Assembly (NCBI RefSeq): GCF_016086655.4
Contig: NC_052139.2
Span: 25,424,002-25,488,001 of the forward strand
Source of the DNA: Lepeophtheirus salmonis
Taxonomy: Eukaryota; Arthropoda; Copepoda; Siphonostomatoida; Caligidae
Direction of reading: 5' to 3'
DNA length: 64,000 nt
Part shown: positions 62,201 to 64,000 of the stretch, one piece after another
How positions within the stretch are numbered: the stretch's first letter is position 1
Layout: each line of letters begins with the position of its first letter
Notes under the pieces: model-generated
Seen by the model: the letters and a program-made list of their open reading frames with translations, nothing else
Databases searched by the model: none
Told to the model about the DNA's origin: nothing
Position numbers and translations under genes: made by a program

Positions 62201-64000
62201 TGTAATGTGTGTTGAAATCAAATCGGCTCATTTTTCAAAAATATATAATTGTCACTGAAGCCTTATTTTTCGGGAAATTTAATTGAAAATTAGCTTGAAT
62301 TGTGCATATGAATGTTGAAAAAAAGCTCATTCGATGTATCCTCCTCCAACATCAAGCACGACCTGTTTCTGGGAACGTAGGTAAGAGCGTTGCATAAGAT
62401 CTTTAATTTAATTTAGATTAAACATAGACCCAGACAAAACAATCCATGGGCGGGATTAAGATCCAGACTGGTAGGGCCCATATTTAATTCCCAATGAAGT
62501 CATATCAGTGCTCACTTCATCAACCTGTCTAAGACATGACAAGATGCTTAGTCTTGTTGCCAGAACCAAGGCCGATCTCCAGCGACATTTGAGACCTCCA
62601 GATTTGAAAACTCTATGTTGTTGAGGACAAAATCATCATCATGGTCCAACACCGTTCCTCCTCTCTAAATTCAATCTTCTTTATAATTGGAGTAGCTGTC
62701 GCCATAATGCCCAAAACTTTACTTTAAACTAGTTGGTACAACAACGTTTCTGACCGTAAAAAAAGAGAGTAGCATCATAACAAAATCGCCGTTGTACCCG
62801 GTCAACAATTTGATCTTAATGCCTTATGAATATTCTAACTATGGGCAAATAAAAAGAATATGGATATTTTAGTAATTTGTAGTAAAACGGCCAGAAATGA
62901 CACCAATAATAGGGTTCTAGGATGATTGGCCTGAAATATTTTTGCCGAAGGATTTGCTAAATGGCATATCGCTGTAAGACAATTTGTCTAATGTACATTT
63001 TGTCGAATGACATTTTGTTGAAAGGGAATTTCACCGAACAATGCTATTTAATAGGGGATTGTGTATTTTAATTCAATTTAAAATGATAAGATGATAAATA
63101 GATATTTTTCATATGCTATAAAGGTCATTTAAGGTAAATAAATGAATTTTCTTTTGCAGAAAAATATTTGTTTTATTAATTATATGCATTAATAATCATT
63201 ATTTAAACACAACAGACTAGTAGTATGTGGTTTGAATGATAATTAATTGATAACGGAGAAGTGATTAGCACTTCTTCCATTCTAATCGCTGTCGCGTTTG
63301 TTTATTATTTAATTTATGTCAAGTACTTAAACGGTAAAGATTCAAACTACATTTGAATCCCTTACTGAAGAATTGTGTATAAATAATGAATTTAATTTAA
63401 AAAGAATATATTTTTCTGCAAAAGAATGTTCATTACATAGTTTTTCTATGACCTTTTATTGAAATATGGAATCGTATACATCAATATATTAATTATGATT
63501 CTTCGGTCAAAGGTCCGAATTGATACTCTGGCGAAATGTCTGTTTAGGGAATTGTCCTTCCACAAAATTATGGCATTATCCTTTTCCCAAGTACTCTAAA
63601 TCCTTCATTTAAAATTATTCATCTCATTTTTTGGTTGCAACTTGTAGAATTTGATTATACAAGTTACAACTTGTTCACCGTATATGAATACCATAAATAT
63701 ATATTTAGAAAGATTGATTTGTTAAATAATGTTTATAATAATCTCTTTTGTTCATATAGGTGAATCAATTGATAAAGGAGAAGACGGATCTAATACGGAA
63801 GATTGATCGTAAGGACGTACTCAATGAGAATCTCAAGTTGGAGAGAGAATCCCTACAGAAAGAATTAAAAGAGCTCACTGGAAGCGTTTCATCTCTCAAC
63901 TTAGAGCTATCTGCGGCACGTGTTGAGTTGTCATATAAGAAAAACAACACTGATGATCAAGAGGACAATGAATTCACGGACGAACTCATTCGCCGCATCG
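36324..64000 (+). CDS. FAM184A: FAM184-like coiled-coil protein, three exons seen, 3' end outside window
   Basis: FAM184 proteins are long coiled-coil proteins of poorly known role. Exon 1 (36324-36617) encodes LSKKIAQLTKVIYSLNTRND, almost identical to the vertebrate signature SKKIAQLTKVIYALNTKND. Exon 2 (45034-45285) encodes LRKELNKTKNTLKNMEAKMA and an S/T/N-rich linker. Exon 3 (63760 to the window end) encodes INQ-type coiled coil: VNQLIKEKTDLIRKIDRKDV. All three have GT-AG edges and phase 0, so they join cleanly. The assignment of exon 1 is firm; exons 2 and 3 are joined by phase, heptad pattern and lack of any rival gene. Introns would be about 8.4 and 18.5 kb, far larger than elsewhere in the window and filled with transposon remains. 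MOB1 lies antisense in intron 1. Further small exons could be hidden. Confidence 0.75.
37266..37955 (-). CDS. MOB1: MOB kinase activator 1 (MOB1), single exon, nested
   Basis: MOB1 binds and activates NDR/LATS kinases in the Hippo and mitotic-exit pathways. The protein has 229 residues; vertebrate MOB1 has 216, and the difference is a serine-rich C-terminal tail ending SELSSSSSSGK. The start SFLLGSRSSKTFKPKKNIPE is canonical. The two MST phosphorylation threonines fall at 12 (SSKTFKP) and 35 (AAATLGSGN). Zinc ligands are present: two Cys in TEFCTEERC and two His in HIYHQHF. Conserved YEYHWADG and PKYIDYLMTWVQDQLDDE also match. The gene lies inside intron 1 of the FAM184-like gene on the opposite strand and has no intron. 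A (CT)n run and CT-rich leader lie just upstream. Confidence 0.97.
   Translation of the reverse strand: MSFLLGSRSSKTFKPKKNIPEGTHQHDLMKHAAATLGSGNLRLAVILPEGEDVNEWVAVNTVDFFNQINMLYGTITEFCTEERCSIMSAGPKYEYHWADGHTVKKPIKCSAPKYIDYLMTWVQDQLDDESLFPSKIGVPFPKNFMVIAKTILKRLFRVYAHIYHQHFREIVSLGEEAHLNTSFKHFIYFVQEFDLIERKELAPLQELIERLTAISSVSSELSSSSSSGK
38170..38201. repeat. (CT)n microsatellite
   Basis: About 15 uninterrupted CT units, 215 bp upstream of the MOB1 start codon. On the MOB1 strand this is (GA)n, a possible GAGA-factor-type tract, though that role is only a guess. Confidence 0.9.
38985..39375 (+). repeat. Dispersed repeat family G, copy 1
   Basis: Closely matches 47920-48320 over its whole length and 56530-56752 over the first part: GTTGATAAT, AGAAAAACGCGTGC-type, GGTATCATTGTTTAAAATAC, GGGTATAACGAAAGTATTTA, GACGTTTTTTATC, AACGTCACACTCCAT. 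The small ORF covering it reads similarly in all three copies because of this shared sequence and is not evidence of a gene. Confidence 0.75.
40090..40645. repeat. Tandem repeat, 147-bp period, about 3.5 units
   Basis: Unit starts are at about 40090, 40307, 40454 and 40601. The last two steps are exactly 147 bp and nearly identical; the first step is 217 bp because of a 70-bp extra segment (about 40197-40265). Each unit contains GTTGTTGTGAC, AGCAGTTGTTTTTGCC, TTTTCTGAACACCATTT and GTGTCAGACAAA. The last unit breaks off after GCCATTTAATGAG. Confidence 0.85.
40606..41315 (-). pseudogene. hAT-type transposase N-terminal remnant, copy 1
   Basis: The minus strand from 41221 encodes MACWICRYKCTFSPLSR and HSLSSSH (a CxxC...H...H, BED-like finger) and then CNIPLSIANHPTFKKFMEKY, as found in hAT-derived proteins of the CGGBP1 type. 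The frame breaks at 40871; from 40839 a second piece (SHLYHDVVTIMLSV) continues in the style of the family. The catalytic core is missing. A second copy of the same region is at 56753-58410, split by a mariner element. Confidence 0.6.
41316..43264. other. Intron sequence with minor repeats
   Basis: Within FAM184 intron 1. It holds the small repeat at 41443-41535 (shared with 13311-13400) and a (TG)n run at 42087-42102 followed by CCTGGAATCAGAGCCAAACC. The rest, including GC-richer DNA at about 42700-42800, shows no gene. Confidence 0.45.
43265..43790 (+). repeat. Dispersed repeat family D, copy 2
   Basis: Partner of 10735-11335. Shared segments include CTCGATAACTGGTTCATTTT, ATATTGCAAAAATTA, ATTCCAGAAATTCAAAATAC and AAAATGACAGATATTTCAG. 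The 76-codon ORF at 43197-43427 runs partly into it and is discounted. Confidence 0.5.
43791..45033. other. End of FAM184 intron 1
   Basis: A block at about 43900-44280 has overlapping ORFs of about 110 codons on both strands without any recognised motif. A short simple-sequence run of the type GAACCGA(G/T)ACC lies at 44380-44455. Nothing is called coding. Confidence 0.35.
45720..46060. repeat. Dispersed repeat family H, copy 1 (GGTCCGGTCC-rich)
   Basis: Marked by repeated words built from GGACCGGTCC, CAGTCC and AGTTCAGT. The partner is at 53815-54050 (GTGTTGTGTC, GGACTGCAGTCC, CGGTCCGATCCGGTCC). The local composition differs sharply from the AT-rich surroundings. Confidence 0.55.
46235..46653 (-). 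pseudogene. hAT transposase C-terminal remnant (dimerisation region)
   Basis: The minus-strand frame from 46417 ends LRVFGIFRSTRLCQSAFS, the hAT C-terminal signature (LRVF.FGSTYLCESTFS in ZBED/GTF2IRD2-type proteins), before a stop. Upstream on the same strand, at 46653, a CAGGGATTCTAGACC...GGCCTGCAG end resembles the usual hAT terminus. Everything between is deleted, so this is a short relic. Confidence 0.65.
46654..47333. other. Intron sequence with a hAT-like terminus
   Basis: At about 47189 the sequence CAGGGGTGATTTAACTTTTT, followed by GGATATGGGCTACAT, has the form of a hAT-type terminal repeat. No coding part belongs to it. Other bases are AT-rich. Confidence 0.4.
47334..47903 (+). mobile_element. 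MITE family C, copy 2
   Basis: Left end TTTTCACATGAAGTCAGGAT; right end ...TTTATGACGTCAGTGAAAA, reverse complement TTTTCACTGACGTCATAAA. The interior matches 11571-12065. Length about 570 bp, no ORF. Confidence 0.6.
47920..48320 (+). repeat. Dispersed repeat family G, copy 2
   Basis: The best match of 38985-39375. It starts directly after MITE family C copy 2, so the two may have inserted side by side. Confidence 0.75.
48321..48685. other. Intron sequence, nothing recognised
   Basis: AT-rich, with a short (AT)n at about 48366-48380. Confidence 0.4.
48686..49030 (+). repeat. Dispersed repeat family B, copy 2
   Basis: Shares its head (AGAAGACCACCGTTCTCTTG) and middle (GCGCCACAGCCAACT, ATCGTAACGAAGTG) with 10230-10600. 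The plus-strand frame from 48838 reads MDRNEVQIAALARCYANTC and stops soon after, resembling the beginning of a mariner-type transposase. The 86-codon ORF on the other strand is a shadow. Confidence 0.6.
49031..49620 (+). repeat. Dispersed repeat family A, copy 2
   Basis: Partner of 30655-31060, about 49160-49620, with an internal near-duplication (GTTTGAATTTTAAAGCTATG and GTTTGATTTTTAAAGTTATG). Confidence 0.6.
49621..51008. other. Intron sequence with a minor repeat
   Basis: A short repeat at 50104-50180 (AAAGCAAAAATTCCT...GCTACAGCACTTCC...CCCCCGGTGACGCCC) resembles 12970-13065. No gene; the rest is AT-rich. Confidence 0.4.
51009..51378. repeat. Foldback form of repeat family E
   Basis: The left arm contains TCATGACAGCTAAG...GAAATTGTCTG (51133-51183). 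The right arm (51302-51353) is its inverted counterpart, GACAATTTGAAGAATG...CTTAGCTGCCATGACG. The head at 51018 is identical to the family E head at 13536. The arms flank about 120 bp. A mariner remnant has inserted directly at its right side. Confidence 0.6.
51380..52076 (+). mobile_element. Deleted mariner-like element
   Basis: Terminal inverted repeats of about 33 bp with a few mismatches: AGGGTGTGGTTTTACAACTA on the left and ...AAAACCACACCCTG on the right, in (TA)n flanks. Inside, 51514-51706 encodes a helix-turn-helix (CSEYDRRASIIVAFCPGC, KEIIDFLDLSSATVYNVAKE). A C-terminal piece from about 51735 reads LSSPDCDPLDNFVWGVLERE, like SPDLNPLDY.VWG in mariners. The centre with two catalytic Asp residues is gone; length is 697 bp instead of about 1.3 kb. 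Confidence 0.8.
52175..52330 (+). repeat. Dispersed repeat family F, copy 2
   Basis: Matches 31665-31860: TTAATATGAGACAAG, TTCCAACAGAAAACA, TTTTATAGTAATA. Non-coding. Confidence 0.5.
52331..53814. other. Intron sequence with repeat family I, copy 1
   Basis: A repeat at about 52800-52935 (GTAAATATTGCAAA, GTCATCGAGGCCGA, GGTTGAAATTTTGG, TGTTGAG) recurs at 58636-58757. A run of 13 C lies at 52705-52717. No gene. Confidence 0.45.
53815..54050. repeat. Dispersed repeat family H, copy 2
   Basis: Partner of 45720-46060. It contains GGACTGCAGTCC and CGGTCCGATCCGGTCCAGTC. No ORF. Confidence 0.55.
54158..54241. repeat. Long inverted repeat (hairpin), arms about 30 bp
   Basis: The left arm is AACTTATTAATGAGTTA plus TTTCAAGTTTG; the right arm is CAAACTTGAAA plus TAACTCATTAATAAGTT. 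The arms match except for a short internal difference, with a loop of about 22 bp. It could be a small foldback element or a transcribed hairpin of the FAM184 intron. Confidence 0.7.
54630..56010 (+). pseudogene. P-element/THAP9-like transposase, degenerate
   Basis: A broken frame on the plus strand keeps several hallmarks of P-type transposases. 54760-55065 includes LAFLCFDEMKF, the region of the first catalytic Asp. Around 55200-55345 is TSRLNQDCL-stop-NFFSRIRYIGQ, where the family has SRLNQDCLENFFS.IR; the stop replaces the Glu codon. At 55593-55660 EDEAFIYVAGYVAKLLHQKL fits the GY(V/L)A.K segment. 55700-55990 reads RGGLLQPSESFFGIL and ends VIKKFIRTCTFIRLQYIN, as at the P/THAP9 C-terminus. 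At least two stops and frame changes, and a missing central block, make it inactive. The N-terminal THAP finger is not visible. Confidence 0.7.
56048..56222 (+). repeat. Second copy of the P-like element 5' segment
   Basis: About 175 bp that repeat 54630-54804 with small differences: AATAAACTTTCTAAATGT, AGCAATTCCTCGGAAATTGG, TCCACAAAGAGTCAATATGG, AACTGTTTGACT. It lies 1,418 bp downstream in the same orientation. It is either a second truncated insertion or one side of a partial tandem duplication. Confidence 0.75.
56530..56752 (+). repeat. Dispersed repeat family G, copy 3 (truncated)
   Basis: Matches the first half of the copies at 38985 and 47920, up to GACGTTTTTTATCCGTTA, then switches directly into the hAT-like copy 2. 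A run of about 11 G lies inside (56572-56582). Confidence 0.7.
56753..58410 (-). pseudogene. hAT-type remnant, copy 2, interrupted by mariner
   Basis: 56753-56802 matches 40934-40980 and 58078-58410 matches 41000-41315, so this is the same hAT-derived segment as copy 1. A complete mariner element (56804-58077) sits between the halves. Frameshifts relative to copy 1 mean neither copy is intact. Confidence 0.7.
56804..58077 (-). mobile_element. Mariner element, D37D type, nearly full length
   Basis: Length 1,274 bp. The terminal inverted repeats start CAGGGTGTCCACGATAAATT and match perfectly over about 23 bp. TA precedes the left end; the right flank is TT, perhaps a mutated TA. The minus strand carries a transposase in pieces. 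57618-57920 holds the helix-turn-helix YAGHKPSAIYKLLNYPKT. From 57617 downwards FFSDEKNWTVD has the first Asp. 57301-57092 holds FQQDSAPAH (second Asp) and WPSNSPDLNPCDYYW (third), with 37 residues between the last two Asp. A TAA between the first two pieces (57615-57617) and frameshifts after the second inactivate it. Confidence 0.88.
58411..59689. other. Intron sequence with repeat family I, copy 2
   Basis: The family I repeat lies at 58636-58757. A TGACGTCATGACGTGAAA at about 59084-59101 resembles the reverse complement of the MITE family C terminus, perhaps a solo end. No gene. Confidence 0.4.
59690..59830 (-). pseudogene. Tc1-type transposase fragment
   Basis: One minus-strand frame reads ENDSKHTAMPTKVGLKKKNI and then QVIEWVIQSK. 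This corresponds to the Tc1 segment DNDPKHT...WLKKK.I.VLEWPSQSPD that carries the second Asp. The DLNPIE block is lost by substitutions or a frameshift. Only about 45 residues remain. Confidence 0.6.
59860..60360. repeat. Degenerate AT-rich minisatellite
   Basis: Variants of TTTCAAAAAT(C/T)(C/T)A(C/T)AG(T/C)(T/C)GTT recur at about 60069, 60143, 60196 and 60246, spaced 74, 53 and 50 bp, each with a GAAAAAAAT-type spacer. Over 85 percent A+T, no ORF. It is bounded by G-rich words (CAGGGGCGTACAGGGGGG on the left, GGGCGCCCCCGTT on the right). Confidence 0.65.
60361..62329. other. Intron sequence, nothing firmly recognised
   Basis: Apart from a G-rich block at 60531-60590 (GAGGGGTGTCTGCAGGGGGG...CTATAGCCCCTC), which resembles the ends of other repeats in the window, this is AT-rich DNA with no ORF of interest. 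Confidence 0.4.
62330..62590 (-). pseudogene. Mariner transposase C-terminal fragment
   Basis: The minus-strand frame reads WFWQQD-stop-ASCHV, then SLDLNPAHGLFCL, corresponding to WVWQQDSAPCHV and SPDLNPLDYFVW of mariner transposases; the third Asp is now His and several stops are present. Further on, in another frame, it ends QKQVVLDVGGGYIE, like the mariner C-terminus (EA..GGYIE). Inactive. Confidence 0.65.
62591..63759. other. End of FAM184 intron 2
   Basis: A third, 3'-only copy of repeat family B lies at 63232-63320 (AATTGATAACGGAGAAGTGA, CACTTCTTCCATT, GTCGCGTTTGTTTATT). A short set of near-repeats TTTTG(T/C)CGAA(G/T)G / TTTTGTCGAATGACATTTTG occurs at 62940-63040. The intron ends at TTGTTCATATAG. 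Confidence 0.5.

Noticed and set aside
1..64000. CRISPR arrays, prokaryotic operons or integrons
   Set aside because: No regularly spaced direct repeats with unique spacers, no ribosome binding sites, and all recognised genes are eukaryotic with spliceosomal introns.

Overview
The window is AT-rich animal nuclear DNA. Genes are split by GT-AG introns, some very small (52 bp in the sirtuin gene), and there is no operon structure. Long intergenic stretches are packed with degraded DNA transposons and short dispersed repeats. The protein set (KCMF1, RBM22, SIRT2, NAA40, CDC123, eIF3e, focadhesin, HS3ST, STAT, calponin/Mp20, MOB1, FAM184) is metazoan. The calponin is of the arthropod muscle-protein-20 type. 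An arthropod, most plausibly a copepod such as a sea louse, is my inference; no marker in the window proves the species.

Layout. 1-10 kb is gene-dense: KCMF1 (+, two exons), RBM22 (-, one exon), SIRT2 (+, three exons including a 30-bp last exon found by hand) and NAA40 (-). RBM22 and SIRT2 diverge from one 0.9-kb intergenic region carrying E-box, CCAAT and CRE-like motifs; SIRT2 and NAA40 converge. 10-15 kb is a repeat-rich gap. 15.3-17.7 kb holds CDC123 (+) and EIF3E (-), tail to tail 114 bp apart. 19.9-30 kb holds a focadhesin homologue, a heparan-sulfate 3-O-sulfotransferase and a seven-exon STAT gene with a tRNA-derived SINE in one intron. 30-34.9 kb is a gap with repeats, a piggyBac-like MITE and one unexplained ORF. 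34.9-36 kb holds a small calponin gene and a predicted secreted peptide. From 36.3 kb to the right edge runs a FAM184-like coiled-coil gene with introns of about 8.4 and 18.5 kb; MOB1 lies antisense in the first. The rest of those introns is a graveyard of mariner, Tc1, hAT and P-like elements and at least nine dispersed repeat families.

Function. Several genes act in basic gene expression: RBM22 in splicing, CDC123 in eIF2 assembly, eIF3e in initiation, KCMF1 in ubiquitination. SIRT2 and NAA40 can both modify histones. STAT, MOB1 and HS3ST belong to signalling. I see no cassette-like co-regulated system. The observation most worth following is a repeat of about 140 bp present three times: it sits 109-133 bp upstream of the start codons of both EIF3E and CDC123, in the same orientation relative to each gene, and about 0.7 kb upstream of the focadhesin gene.
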